Below, piece by piece: positions 35,874 to 45,038 of a stretch of DNA of 64,000 nt. Made by a program: the position numbers and the translations under genes. Under the pieces are notes generated by a model. It made no database searches and had not been told where the DNA came from. It was given only the letters and a program-made list of their open reading frames with translations. Source of the DNA: Bacillota bacterium (GTDB taxonomy: Bacteria; Bacillota; Clostridia; Lachnospirales; Lachnospiraceae); NCBI GenBank assembly GCA_023423045.1, contig JAFAGA010000043.1, positions 1-64,000 on the forward strand, read 5' to 3'. Each line of letters begins with the position of its first letter. The stretch's first letter is position 1.

Positions 35874-37052
35874 ATGCGTTATGGATTTACGACCGGCAGC
35901 TGTGCCGCGGCCGCCGCAAAGGCGGCAGCCTATATGCTGCTGACAGGTAAGCGAAAGGATGCAATAACCATAGATACACCGGCAGGACGTCCTTTTCCGG
36001 CAAAAATAGAACAAATCCTCCGGGAAGAGAGCAGGGTGAGCTGCGCGGTACGTAAGGACGGAGGAGATGACCCGGATATTACAACCGGAACGTTGATTTT
36101 TGCTACGGTATCTCTGGAAGGCATGCAAGAGGAGAAAGGAAATCCGCTTTTGTCCAAGGGAGCAGAGAGTAAATCCCTGCCAGAGGAAATAAGGAATAAA
36201 ATCCTGATCGACGGAGGTACGGGGGTCGGAAGAGTGACCAAGCGGGGTCTGGACCAGCCGGTTGGGAATGCAGCCATTAATCATGTGCCCAGAGAGATGA
36301 TCACAAAAGAGGTGGCGGAAATCTGTGAGCTTACCGATTACCGGGGCGGCATCAGGGTGGTAATCTCTGTTCCCGGCGGCGAGGAACTGGCGGCAAAGAC
36401 CTTTAATCCGAGGCTGGGGATCGTCGGAGGCATTTCCATTCTGGGAACCACGGGAATTGTGGAACCCATGAGCAGCCAGGCCTTATTGGATACCATTCAG
36501 GTGGAGCTGAATATGAAGAAGGCGGAGGGCTATCCGGTCGTGGCGGTGACTCCGGGAAATTACGGACAGGATTTCATGAAAAAGCATTATGAATATGATC
36601 TGGATAAGAGCGTGAAGTGCAGCAATTTTATCGGGGATACCATTGATATGGCGGCAGCCTCGGGCTTTCAGGAAATGCTTCTAACGGGACATATCGGAAA
36701 GCTAATCAAGCTTTCCGGCGGGATAATGAACACCCACTCAAAGCATGGGGATTGCCGGATGGAGCTGATTACGGCGGCCGGAATCCGGGCAGGTATCACG
36801 GCAGAAACCGCGCAGGCCATATTGGACTGCGCTACCACGGAAGAAGCAGTACGGCTTCTGAAGAACTGCGGCAGGTTGGAGGAGACCATGGAAATCATCA
36901 TGGAAAAAATCTGTACCTGTCTGGGTGTACGGGCGGCCGGGAAGCTCCGTGCCGAATGCATCCTGTATGCTCAGGATTTCGGAGAGCTGGCGAAGAGCGG
37001 CGGAGCTGAGGAATTGCTGCAAAGAATCAAGAGGATGGGGCAAGAAGGATAA
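35874..37052 (+). CDS. cbiD: Cobalt-precorrin-5B C1-methyltransferase (CbiD)
   Basis: CbiD methylates C1 of the ring with S-adenosylmethionine after CbiG opens the lactone. The 392 residues start RYGFTTGSCAAAAAKAA and contain DDPDITTG, DGGTGVGRVTKRGL, GNAAINHVPR and GGISILGTTGIVEPMS, all family hallmarks. ATG at 35874 is preferred, with GGGAGGAG upstream, over a TTG at 35814. A GCCTGC/GCAGGC hairpin (35771-35797) lies between cbiC and this gene, with five T a few bases later. Confidence 0.94.
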   Translation: MRYGFTTGSCAAAAAKAAAYMLLTGKRKDAITIDTPAGRPFPAKIEQILREESRVSCAVRKDGGDDPDITTGTLIFATVSLEGMQEEKGNPLLSKGAESKSLPEEIRNKILIDGGTGVGRVTKRGLDQPVGNAAINHVPREMITKEVAEICELTDYRGGIRVVISVPGGEELAAKTFNPRLGIVGGISILGTTGIVEPMSSQALLDTIQVELNMKKAEGYPVVAVTPGNYGQDFMKKHYEYDLDKSVKCSNFIGDTIDMAAASGFQEMLLTGHIGKLIKLSGGIMNTHSKHGDCRMELITAAGIRAGITAETAQAILDCATTEEAVRLLKNCGRLEETMEIIMEKICTCLGVRAAGKLRAECILYAQDFGELAKSGGAEELLQRIKRMGQEG

Positions 37053-37158
37053 AATTGTGGTTGCAGCTGGGGTGCGGCAAAGTAAGTAAAAGAGAGACAG
37101 GATACAGCAGATGAAGCTGTAATAAATTGCTGCAGGCGGCAGCGTTATGGAGGTAGAA

Positions 37159-37911
37159 ATGGTACATTTTGTAGGAGCCGGAACCGGAGCGGTGGATTTG
37201 ATTACCGTACGGGGAATGCGGCTGTTGGAACAAGCGGATGTGATTATCTATGCAGGCTCCCTGGTAAATCCCGAGCTTTTGCAATACGCAAAGGAGGGCT
37301 GCAGCCTTCATAACAGCGCCAGGATGACCCTGGAGGAAGTGATAGAGGTGATCCGGGCTGCAAGGGGAAGTATGGTGGTCCGCCTGCATACGGGTGATCC
37401 CAGCGTGTATGGGGCAGTCCGGGAGCAGATGGATCTCCTGGATGAACTGGGGATAAGCTATGACAGCTGTCCGGGGGTCAGCGCCTGCTTTGGAGCAGCG
37501 GCATCTTTAAATCTGGAATACACCCTTCCCGGAGTCTCCCAAAGCCTGATCATTACCAGAATGGAAGGAAGAACCCCGGTGCCGGAAGAGGAAAGCATTG
37601 AGAGCCTGGCATCCCACAGGGCATCCATGGCAATATACTTAAGCGCAGGGATGCTGAAGGAGCTGGGGGAGCGGCTGGTCAAAGGCGGCTATTTGCCGGA
37701 TACACCGGCAGCCATTGTTTATAAAGCTACCTGGCCGGAGGAAGAGGCATACCTTTGCACCATTAAAACCATGGAAGAGACAGCCAGGGCTCATAATATA
37801 ACAAAGACAGCTCTGATTTTAGTGGGAGATGTTCTGGCACACCGTGAATATCAACGCTCCAGGCTGTATGCGCCGGATTTTGAGACGGGCTTTCGAGGAA
37901 AAAGAATATGA
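37159..37911 (+). CDS. cbiF: Cobalt-precorrin-4 C11-methyltransferase (CbiF)
   Basis: This SAM-dependent tetrapyrrole methylase acts on C11. The 250 residues begin VHFVGAGTGAVDLITVRG and include VIIYAGSLVNPELL, RLHTGDPSVYGAVREQ, CPGVSACFGAAASL and ATWPEE near the end, matching CbiF/CobM rather than the other methylases here. The ATG at 37159 is used because the GGAGG 5 bp upstream lies inside a longer frame starting at 37147. It is coupled to cbiG by ATGA. Confidence 0.94.
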   Translation: MVHFVGAGTGAVDLITVRGMRLLEQADVIIYAGSLVNPELLQYAKEGCSLHNSARMTLEEVIEVIRAARGSMVVRLHTGDPSVYGAVREQMDLLDELGISYDSCPGVSACFGAAASLNLEYTLPGVSQSLIITRMEGRTPVPEEESIESLASHRASMAIYLSAGMLKELGERLVKGGYLPDTPAAIVYKATWPEEEAYLCTIKTMEETARAHNITKTALILVGDVLAHREYQRSRLYAPDFETGFRGKRI

Positions 37912-38987
37912 GAATCAGTGTGATCAGCTTTACCGCAAGAGGCGCAGAGCTTTCCCGGCAAATCAGCAGGCTTGTGGGGAGTGGGATGGAGCTGTCCCTG
38001 TACACCAAATATAAAGGGCCGGCAGACAGAAAAGCTGATAAAGAAGAGGAGAAACAGGAAATAAAGCCTGTTTCGGAGAGCCTTTCCCTTTGGACAGGGG
38101 AACAGTTTGAAGGGAAGAATGCGCTGTTGTTTATTGGGGCCTGCGGAATTGCTGTCCGTGCGATTGCTCCGTTTCTTAAGGATAAGCTTACAGATCCCCC
38201 GGTACTGGTTATGGATGAAGCAGGAAAATTTGTGATACCGATTTTATCCGGCCACTATGGGGGCGCCAATGAGCTGGCGAAACAATTAGCCGAAAAGACC
38301 GGTGCCACCGCAGTAATTACCACAGCAACGGATGTCAATGGGTTGTTTGCGGTGGATGTATTCGCTAAAAAGAATAATCTGGTGATATGCAATCGTGACG
38401 GAATTGAGAAGGTATCCTCCCGGATATTGGAGGAGAAGTCCATCACCATGGCAGTCGCAGGAGGGAGAACAGGAGCAGCGCCGAAGGAAGTCATACTCCT
38501 GCCCTACCCGGTGCAAAAGAGGGTATCCGTATTAATTTCTCCTTTTCAGGAGGAGGCGGACATTGCAGATTTGCAGCTGTGCCCCAGAGCAATTGTCATC
38601 GGAATAGGCTGCCGGCGAGGGAAGACTCTTCCGCAGATTGAGGCGGTCCTGCGAAAGCAGGTGGAAAAGGCAGGAATTCGCTGGGAGGCAATCTCAGCCA
38701 TTGCTTCTATTGACCGAAAGGGAGAGGAGAAGGGACTGCTTGAGCTGGCCGGGAAGTATCAGTTCCCCTTCCTGACCTTTTCAAAAGAGGAATTAAGCGG
38801 GGTAGCCGGAGAATTCCAGGCCTCTGCCTTTGTGCAGGAACAAGTAGGTGTGGATAATGTGTGTGAGCGTTCTGCTGTGGCAGCCTTAGGAGGACAGGGC
38901 AGATTAATATCGGAGAAATATGCCGAGGATGGGATTACAATTGCCGTTGCGGCTCAGGATTGGAGGGTTGTCTTTGATGAAGAATAA
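37908..38987 (+). CDS. cbiG: Cobalt-precorrin-5A hydrolase (CbiG)
   Basis: CbiG opens the delta-lactone ring and releases acetaldehyde (C20 with its methyl). The 359 residues show the central domain (FIGACGIAVRAIAPFLKDKLTDPPVLVMDE, then LSGHYGGANELA) and the C-terminal domain (IGIGCRRGKT, DNVCERSAVAALG). A charged Lys/Glu linker lies at about residues 38-55. It overlaps cbiF by ATGA and cbiH by 11 bp. Confidence 0.93.
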   Translation: MRISVISFTARGAELSRQISRLVGSGMELSLYTKYKGPADRKADKEEEKQEIKPVSESLSLWTGEQFEGKNALLFIGACGIAVRAIAPFLKDKLTDPPVLVMDEAGKFVIPILSGHYGGANELAKQLAEKTGATAVITTATDVNGLFAVDVFAKKNNLVICNRDGIEKVSSRILEEKSITMAVAGGRTGAAPKEVILLPYPVQKRVSVLISPFQEEADIADLQLCPRAIVIGIGCRRGKTLPQIEAVLRKQVEKAGIRWEAISAIASIDRKGEEKGLLELAGKYQFPFLTFSKEELSGVAGEFQASAFVQEQVGVDNVCERSAVAALGGQGRLISEKYAEDGITIAVAAQDWRVVFDEE

Positions 38988-39708
38988 GATATCGGTGGTC
39001 GGAATAGGCCCGGGAGAAGAAGAGATGATGACCCTTCAGGCAATCAGGGCACTGGAGGAGAGCGATGTCATCATAGGTTACGGTGTGTACCTGGAACTCT
39101 TGGGTGACCGTTTCCGGGACAAGGAATTCCTGTCCACGCCTATGAAAAAAGAAACCCGGCGCTGCAGGATGAGCTTTGAAGAAGCGATGAAAGGAAAAAA
39201 GGTCGCTATGATCTGCAGCGGAGATGCAGGAGTCTATGGAATGGCCTCCCTGATGTATGAGATAGGAACAGAATATCCGGATTGTGAGCTTACGGTGATA
39301 CCGGGCGTCACCGCTGCCAACAGCGGGGCGGCCTGCCTCGGCGCTCCGTTAAATCATGATTATACCGTCATCAGCCTCAGCGATCTGCTGACACCCTGGG
39401 AGCTGATTGAGCGGAGATTGAGGGCGGCAGCCCAGGGAGATTTTTGTATCACACTTTATAATCCCTCCAGCCGTAAAAGGGCTGATTATTTGAGAAAAGC
39501 CTGCGATATCTTGCTGGAGGATATGGAGGAAGACAGAGCCTGCGGCTATGTGGAGAATATAGGGAGGGCAGGACAGAGGTACGTTACCTGCACGTTAAAA
39601 GAATTGAAGGAGCAGCAGGTGAACATGTTTACCACAGTATTTATCGGCAATTCCCAAACCCTGAATCGGGAGGGAAAGCTGGTTACCCCGAGAGGATACC
39701 GCCTATGA
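38977..39708 (+). CDS. cbiH: Cobalt-precorrin-3 C17-methyltransferase (CbiH)
   Basis: This SAM-dependent methylase adds a methyl at C17 and contracts the ring. The 243 residues begin ISVVGIGPGEEEMMTLQA and carry VIIGYGVYLEL, ICSGDAGVYGMA, IPGVTAANSGAACLGAPL, DLLTPWE and LYNPSSRKR, all typical of CobJ/CbiH. ATG at 38977 has GGAGG 10 bp upstream. A longer frame from 38920 lies inside cbiG and is rejected. It is coupled to the next gene by ATGA. Confidence 0.94.
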   Translation: MKNKISVVGIGPGEEEMMTLQAIRALEESDVIIGYGVYLELLGDRFRDKEFLSTPMKKETRRCRMSFEEAMKGKKVAMICSGDAGVYGMASLMYEIGTEYPDCELTVIPGVTAANSGAACLGAPLNHDYTVISLSDLLTPWELIERRLRAAAQGDFCITLYNPSSRKRADYLRKACDILLEDMEEDRACGYVENIGRAGQRYVTCTLKELKEQQVNMFTTVFIGNSQTLNREGKLVTPRGYRL

Positions 39709-41753
39709 AACAGATACTTATTTTTGGAGGGACTACCGAAGGGCGTCAGATAGCGGAAATCTTAACCGGTCATGGCATCGGCTGTACGGTCTGTGTTGCA
39801 ACGGAGTACGGCAGGCAGGTGATGGAGGAGAGGCAGGAGATCATTTTGCATCAGGGCAGGATGACGGCGGAGCAGATGAAGGAATTTATTGCAGCCGGAG
39901 ATTACCTGGCGGTTGTGGACGCAACCCATCCTTTTGCTGCTGTGGTTTCGGAGAATATCAGGGCCAGCCTGAAGGATGGAAGGATACCCTATCTGCGGCT
40001 GCGAAGGGATACGAAGGAACAGAGTCAGGAACAGGTCACCTGTTTTGCCGGCGATGAGGCCTGTGCTGAGGCATTGAAGGGCACCAGGGGCAATATATTG
40101 CTGACCACCGGAAGCAAGCAGTTGAAGATCTATGCCGGGGAAGAGGAGCTTCTAAACAGGCTGTATGTAAGGGTCTTACCGGGAATAGAGAGTATTCAGG
40201 CCTGTCATGATAATGGGATTGCCGGAAAGCAGATTCTCGCGATGCAGGGGCCCTTTTCCCGGGAGATGAATGAGGCCATGCTCCGACAGTTTGATATCCG
40301 GTATCTGGTCACCAAGGAAAGCGGAAGCAACGGTGGCTTTGGAGAGAAGCTTGAGGCGGCGGCAAACACCGGAACCAAGGTAATGGTTATCGGCAATCCG
40401 GAGGGATTCGAGGGATATACCATGGAAGAAATCTGCAGGGAGCTGGAGAAGCTGACCGGAAGAGGGTTGGAGAACCGTCGGAGCTGGAAGATATCCCTGG
40501 TTGGTATGGGAATGGGAAGTCCTGTATTGCTGACGGGAGAGGCACAGGAGGAGCTTAACAGGGCGGAGGTGATCTTTGGTGCCCAAAGGCTTCTGGAGGG
40601 GATTGGGGAGCAGGTGCAAAAATATCCCTATTATCTGGCGAAGGATATCCTGCCCTGTCTGCGGGAGAAGGAGAAGGAGGAATACGGCGGCGCAAGGATC
40701 CGCAGAGCGGCGGTCCTGTTCTCCGGCGATACAGGCTTTTACAGCGGAGCCCAGAAGCTGTATGAGGCTTTGCAGCAGGAGATAGAGCTGGGAGAGCTGC
40801 AGGCTGAGCTAAGAATATTTCCGGGCATTTCCTCCCTGTCCTACCTATGTGCGAGAGCGGGCATGAGCTGGCAGGATGCCAGAATATTGAGTATCCATGG
40901 AAGAGGTGCGGATGTTCTTAGAGCGGTGAAGGAAAATCGGAAATGCTTTCTCCTTGTATCAGGAGTAGAGGATATGAGGAGCCTGGGTGCGGACTTCCTG
41001 GAGGAAGGGCTGGATGAGGTAAGGATTATTGCAGGGTATCAGCTTTCCTATCCCGAGGAGCAAATCCTGGAGCTGTCGCCTGGGGATTTGAATGGGCTGG
41101 AGCGGCAAGGGCTTTATGCCTGCCTAATCCTCCATGAGCAGGCACAGAAGAAGTTTTTGACCCATGGATTGCCGGACGGCGTATTTTTGCGGGACAAGGT
41201 GCCCATGACCAAGGAGGAGGTAAGAGAGGTCTCCATATGCAAGCTTCATTTGCATGAGGATGCTGTTCTCTATGATGTAGGAAGCGGCACGGGCTCCGTC
41301 GCGGTGGAATGTGCGAGGTTATCCGATACGGTCCGGGTCTATGCCATTGAGAAGAGGGAAGAAGCAGTTCTCTTGCTGAAGCGCAATCGTGAACTGTTTG
41401 GATTAGATAATATGAAGGTGATCGAAGGAGAAGCGCCGGAGGCATTCCGGGAGTTTCCGGCTCCGACCCACGCTTTCATCGGCGGAAGCGGAGGTAATCT
41501 GGAAGGTATATTGAGAGGACTTTATCAGAAAAATCCGTCGGTCCATGTGGTGGTTAATGCAGTTACGCTGGAGACTGTCAGCGAGATCACTTCTTTGTTT
41601 GGCACCCTGCCGGTGGAAAAGGAGGAAATTGTCCAGGTGCAGGTCAGCAGGGCAAGAAGAGCAGGAAGCTACCATCTGATGCAGGCGGAGAACCCGGTTC
41701 ATATTATATCCTTTGATTTCATCCCTCCGGTATCTTGCCAGAAGGAGAGATAG
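39705..41753 (+). CDS. cbiJ-cbiET: Triple fusion CbiJ-CbiE-CbiT (precorrin-6A reductase, C5/C15 methyltransferase and decarboxylase)
   Basis: The 682 residues hold three enzymes. Residues 1 to about 255 are CbiJ, the NAD(P)H-dependent cobalt-precorrin-6A reductase (IFGGTTEGRQIA; VVDATHPFA; YLRLRRD; LTTGSKQL). Residues about 258-475 are CbiE, a tetrapyrrole methylase for C5 (SLVGMGMGSP; LFSGDTGFYSGA; FPGISSLSYL). Residues about 485-682 are CbiT, which methylates C15 and decarboxylates C12 (GLPDGVFLRDKVPMTKEEVR; YDVGSGTGSVAVE; FIGGSGGNLEGI). The three act one after another, so channelling is plausible. CbiE-CbiT (CobL) fusions are known. The addition of CbiJ at the N-terminus is less common. 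No stop or frameshift separates the parts. Confidence 0.93.
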   Translation: MKQILIFGGTTEGRQIAEILTGHGIGCTVCVATEYGRQVMEERQEIILHQGRMTAEQMKEFIAAGDYLAVVDATHPFAAVVSENIRASLKDGRIPYLRLRRDTKEQSQEQVTCFAGDEACAEALKGTRGNILLTTGSKQLKIYAGEEELLNRLYVRVLPGIESIQACHDNGIAGKQILAMQGPFSREMNEAMLRQFDIRYLVTKESGSNGGFGEKLEAAANTGTKVMVIGNPEGFEGYTMEEICRELEKLTGRGLENRRSWKISLVGMGMGSPVLLTGEAQEELNRAEVIFGAQRLLEGIGEQVQKYPYYLAKDILPCLREKEKEEYGGARIRRAAVLFSGDTGFYSGAQKLYEALQQEIELGELQAELRIFPGISSLSYLCARAGMSWQDARILSIHGRGADVLRAVKENRKCFLLVSGVEDMRSLGADFLEEGLDEVRIIAGYQLSYPEEQILELSPGDLNGLERQGLYACLILHEQAQKKFLTHGLPDGVFLRDKVPMTKEEVREVSICKLHLHEDAVLYDVGSGTGSVAVECARLSDTVRVYAIEKREEAVLLLKRNRELFGLDNMKVIEGEAPEAFREFPAPTHAFIGGSGGNLEGILRGLYQKNPSVHVVVNAVTLETVSEITSLFGTLPVEKEEIVQVQVSRARRAGSYHLMQAENPVHIISFDFIPPVSCQKER

Positions 41754-41793
41754 GTTGATGTGTATGCCGCTAAAGCGGCAGATGGGAGCTAGA

Positions 41794-43167
41794 ATGAAAG
41801 TACCAAGAATTATGCTCGCCGCAGCAAGCAGCGGCAGTGGTAAGACTCTTCTGACCTGTGCTCTTTTACAGACAATGAAGGATTGTGGAAAAGAAGCCGT
41901 GGCCTTCAAATGCGGCCCGGACTATATTGATCCCATGTTTCATCGGAAGGTGCTTGGGGTGCCCTCCAAGAATCTGGATACCTTTTTTACGGACGAGAAC
42001 ACCACCAAAGCGCTGCTTCTGGAAGGTGCCGCCGGAAAGGACATCTCCGTTCTGGAAGGGGTAATGGGATTATATGATGGGTTGGGGGGAATCAGGGAGG
42101 AAGCTTCTTCCTATCATCTGGCGAAGGTTACAAAGACACCGATTCTCCTGGTTATTGATGCCCATGGAATGGGAAGGTCGTTAATTCCTTTGATCACCGG
42201 GTTCCTGCAATATGATACCTCCCGTTTGATTCAGGGGGTGCTTCTGAACCGGATCTCAAAGCAATTCTATGAGACCATAAAACCGGAGTTGGAGGCTCAG
42301 CTTCCGGTTCGGGTATTGGGGTGTTTTCCAAAGCTAAGCCAGCTCCGGCTGGAGAGCAGGCATCTTGGGCTGTTGCTGCCGGATGAGGTGAAGGACCTTA
42401 AAGAGCAGGTGCAATTGGCAGCCGATGCGCTTAAATCCTGCGTGGATCTGGGAGAAATAGCAAATATCGCTTCCAGGGCAGAAATGCTGGAGGTGAATGC
42501 ACAGGCCGATGCAACCCCTCTTTCTCCCTCAGGAGAAATTCAAATTGGAGTGGCGCGGGACGAGGCTTTCTGTTTTTACTATGAGGATAATTTAAAGCTA
42601 TTAGAACGTTTCGGTGCCAGACTGGAATTTTTCTCCCCTCTTAAAGGGGACAGGTTACCGGACCGCATCCATGGGCTTCTTTTGGGGGGCGGATATCCGG
42701 AGCTTTACGCAGAGGAGTTGTCACAGAACGAGAGCATGAGGGAGAGCATCCGCAAAGCGATAAAACAGGGGATACCATCCCTGGCGGAATGCGGGGGCTT
42801 TATGTATTTGCATGAAGCCATAGAGAATCTCGATGGGAAGACCTTTCCCATGGCGGGAGTGGTTCAGGGAAGCTGCCGCAATACGGGGAAGCTGGTACGC
42901 TTCGGCTACATCAGCGTCACCGCAGATGCCAATACCTTTCTGGGCAGCGGCGAAATACGGGGGCACGAATTCCATTATTATGACAGCACGGACAATGGAG
43001 CCTCCTGTACCGCAGAGAAACCCGTATCCGGCAGATCCTGGCAGTGTATTCATGCCGGGGAGGATCACTGGTGGGGCTTCCCCCATCTGTATTATTATTC
43101 AAATCCGGAATTCGTTCGCCGGTATTTAGAGAGGGTCAGAGCCTATGCACAGAACACAGGAACATGA
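41794..43167 (+). CDS. cbiA: Cobyrinic acid a,c-diamide synthase (CbiA)
   Basis: CbiA amidates the a and c carboxylates with glutamine and ATP. The 457-residue protein has the P-loop ASSGSGKTLLTCAL, KCGPDYIDPMFH, EGVMGLYDG, and a C-terminal amidotransferase domain with Cys in LAECGGFMYLHEA. ATG at 41794 is chosen with GGGAG 7 bp upstream. In-frame codons at 41713 and 41758 would overlap or abut the fusion gene without a good site. It overlaps cbiQ by 23 bp. Confidence 0.92.
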   Translation: MKVPRIMLAAASSGSGKTLLTCALLQTMKDCGKEAVAFKCGPDYIDPMFHRKVLGVPSKNLDTFFTDENTTKALLLEGAAGKDISVLEGVMGLYDGLGGIREEASSYHLAKVTKTPILLVIDAHGMGRSLIPLITGFLQYDTSRLIQGVLLNRISKQFYETIKPELEAQLPVRVLGCFPKLSQLRLESRHLGLLLPDEVKDLKEQVQLAADALKSCVDLGEIANIASRAEMLEVNAQADATPLSPSGEIQIGVARDEAFCFYYEDNLKLLERFGARLEFFSPLKGDRLPDRIHGLLLGGGYPELYAEELSQNESMRESIRKAIKQGIPSLAECGGFMYLHEAIENLDGKTFPMAGVVQGSCRNTGKLVRFGYISVTADANTFLGSGEIRGHEFHYYDSTDNGASCTAEKPVSGRSWQCIHAGEDHWWGFPHLYYYSNPEFVRRYLERVRAYAQNTGT

Positions 43168-43942
43168 AACCATTGATTATTATTCTTACCATTCGCGTCT
43201 GGGCGGTTGGAATACGGATTATAAAGTAGTTTTTTCCGTAGGTGCGTTGATTACGGTAATTGCGGCCGACAGTATCCGGGTTTCTGCGGCGACCGCATTA
43301 TTTATGCTCTTTCTCTGTGTGGGTATCGGGAAAATTCCCTTATTGGAGTATGGGAGGCTGCTTCGCATTCCGGCGTCCTTTATCCTCCTGGGTGCGGCGG
43401 CGATTTTAATACAGCTGGGAAGCGGAGCAGACAGCCTGCTTTTCTTACCCTTCTTTGGGAGAAAGCTGTTTATTACGCAGGGCAGTCTGCACCTGGCCGG
43501 GAGGGTGGTGCTAAAGGCATTTGCGGCGGTCAGCGCTTTTTATATGCTGACGCTCTCCACTCCCATGGGAGAGATTCTGTCTGTTTTTCGAAAGCTTCGT
43601 GTACCGGCTGCGGTATTGGAGCTGATGCATCTGATTTACCGGTATATATTTATCCTTTCGGATATCAATCAAAAGCAGAAGGATGCCGCGAAGTCAAGGC
43701 TGGGATACTGCGATTTGAAGACTTCCTTCCGGACCTTCGGGGCGGAGCTGGCGAATCTTCTGGTCCTGTCCCTGAGAAGAGCGGATCTTCACTATGATGC
43801 CATGGAAGCCAGGGGCTACGAAGGGAACTGCCTTTTCTGGGAAGAAAAAAGACCGCTTACGGCAGGCCAGTTGGTATATGGATTGACTTATATTGCACTC
43901 ACTATTATTGTCAGTGTGGCTGCTCAGTCACAGCGGCTCTAG
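43145..43942 (+). CDS. cbiQ: Cobalt ECF transporter transmembrane component (CbiQ)
   Basis: CbiQ is the T component that couples the CbiO ATPase to the CbiM substrate subunit. The 265 residues open with IDYYSYHSRLGGW, have about five helices, and carry the coupling-helix motifs: AAKSRLGY and, later, ADLHYDAMEARGYEG. It starts inside the end of cbiA. After it comes a 124-bp gap with the hairpin ACAGGAAC (43978-43985)/GTTCCTGT (43995-44002) before cbiO. Confidence 0.9.
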   Translation: MHRTQEHETIDYYSYHSRLGGWNTDYKVVFSVGALITVIAADSIRVSAATALFMLFLCVGIGKIPLLEYGRLLRIPASFILLGAAAILIQLGSGADSLLFLPFFGRKLFITQGSLHLAGRVVLKAFAAVSAFYMLTLSTPMGEILSVFRKLRVPAAVLELMHLIYRYIFILSDINQKQKDAAKSRLGYCDLKTSFRTFGAELANLLVLSLRRADLHYDAMEARGYEGNCLFWEEKRPLTAGQLVYGLTYIALTIIVSVAAQSQRL

Positions 43943-44066
43943 CAAGCCGATGCACACAAAACCTGCAAAATGCGCATACAGGAACAAAGTTCGTGTTCCT
44001 GTAATCGTGGTGGACAACACAGATGCAGTTGTTCTCATAACTTATATTACAAGGAGGTTGTGCCGG

Positions 44067-44897
44067 ATGAAGGAGAGTATTCTGGAAGTAAAGCATCTGA
44101 GCTTTGCTTATGACGGGAACCGGATGGCCTTGAAGGATGTCAGCGTAACGATATATCAGCAGGAGAAGATAGCGGTGCTGGGTGCCAACGGGGCAGGGAA
44201 GTCCACCTTCTTTCTGAATTTGAACGGAGTTCGGGAGCCGGAGACCGGCGAGATAACCTACCGCGGTGAAGTCATAAATAAGAAGAATAAAAATAAGCTG
44301 CGGCGGAAAGTCGGAATTATCTTTCAGGACCCGGATCATCAGATCATTGCCTCAACAGTGAAGGCGGAGGTCGCCTTTGGCCCTTTGAATATGGGACTTC
44401 CCAGAGAAGAGGCGGAGGAAAGAACCATGGATGCTATTAGGGTGATGGGGCTGGAGGATTATCTCTTTCGACCGCCTCATTATCTTAGCGGCGGAGAGAA
44501 GAAACGAGTGAGCATTGCGGATATACTGGCGATGGATTGCGAGGTGATGATTTTTGATGAACCTACGGCATCGCTGGATCCGGCCAATGCCAAGATGCTG
44601 GAGGAAGTTTTAAATCGGATCGGGGAGGAGGGAAGAACCATACTTCTTTCCACTCATGATGTTGATTTTGCCTGCCGTTTTGCTGATCGGATCCTGGTTT
44701 TTTATGACGGCCGGCTCATCGGTGACGGTTCACCGGAACGTATTTTTACAGATGAAGAATTGCTGAAAACAGCCAATTTGAAGAAGCCGGTTCTGATGGA
44801 ATTGCAGGAATTGCTTGCAAAACGGGGGCTTCTTAGCGGAGGAGGGAGATGTCCCAAATCCGTAGAGGAATTCGCAAGTCTCTTTCCCGCTCACTGA
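44067..44897 (+). CDS. cbiO: Cobalt ECF transporter ATPase (CbiO)
   Basis: This 276-residue ATPase of the energy-coupling factor type has Walker A GANGAGKST, Q loop IIFQDPDHQI, signature YLSGGEKKRVSIA, Walker B VMIFDEPTASLDP and the switch STHDVD. ATG at 44067 is used because AAGGAGG lies 9 bp upstream. A longer frame from 43893 overlaps cbiQ and is rejected. It powers Co2+ uptake with CbiQ, CbiM and CbiN. Unlike the usual M-N-Q-O order, Q-O precede M-N here. Confidence 0.93.
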   Translation: MKESILEVKHLSFAYDGNRMALKDVSVTIYQQEKIAVLGANGAGKSTFFLNLNGVREPETGEITYRGEVINKKNKNKLRRKVGIIFQDPDHQIIASTVKAEVAFGPLNMGLPREEAEERTMDAIRVMGLEDYLFRPPHYLSGGEKKRVSIADILAMDCEVMIFDEPTASLDPANAKMLEEVLNRIGEEGRTILLSTHDVDFACRFADRILVFYDGRLIGDGSPERIFTDEELLKTANLKKPVLMELQELLAKRGLLSGGGRCPKSVEEFASLFPAH

Positions 44898-45038
44898 GGG
44901 ACGGATGTAACACCGAAATAGCCGGAGGAGCAAGCCGACTTTCGGAATCTTTAATCTAGTTAATTGGAATCGGGTAATTAAGATAGCTTCACAGCGTCTT
45001 ATGGTATAAATAAAATAGAAAGAAATGAGGAAAGGGAA

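Noticed and set aside
44908..45038. Second cobalamin riboswitch before cbiM
   Set aside because: The gap has only a CCGAAA/TTTCGG pair and none of the B12-box or core elements seen at 27352-27522.
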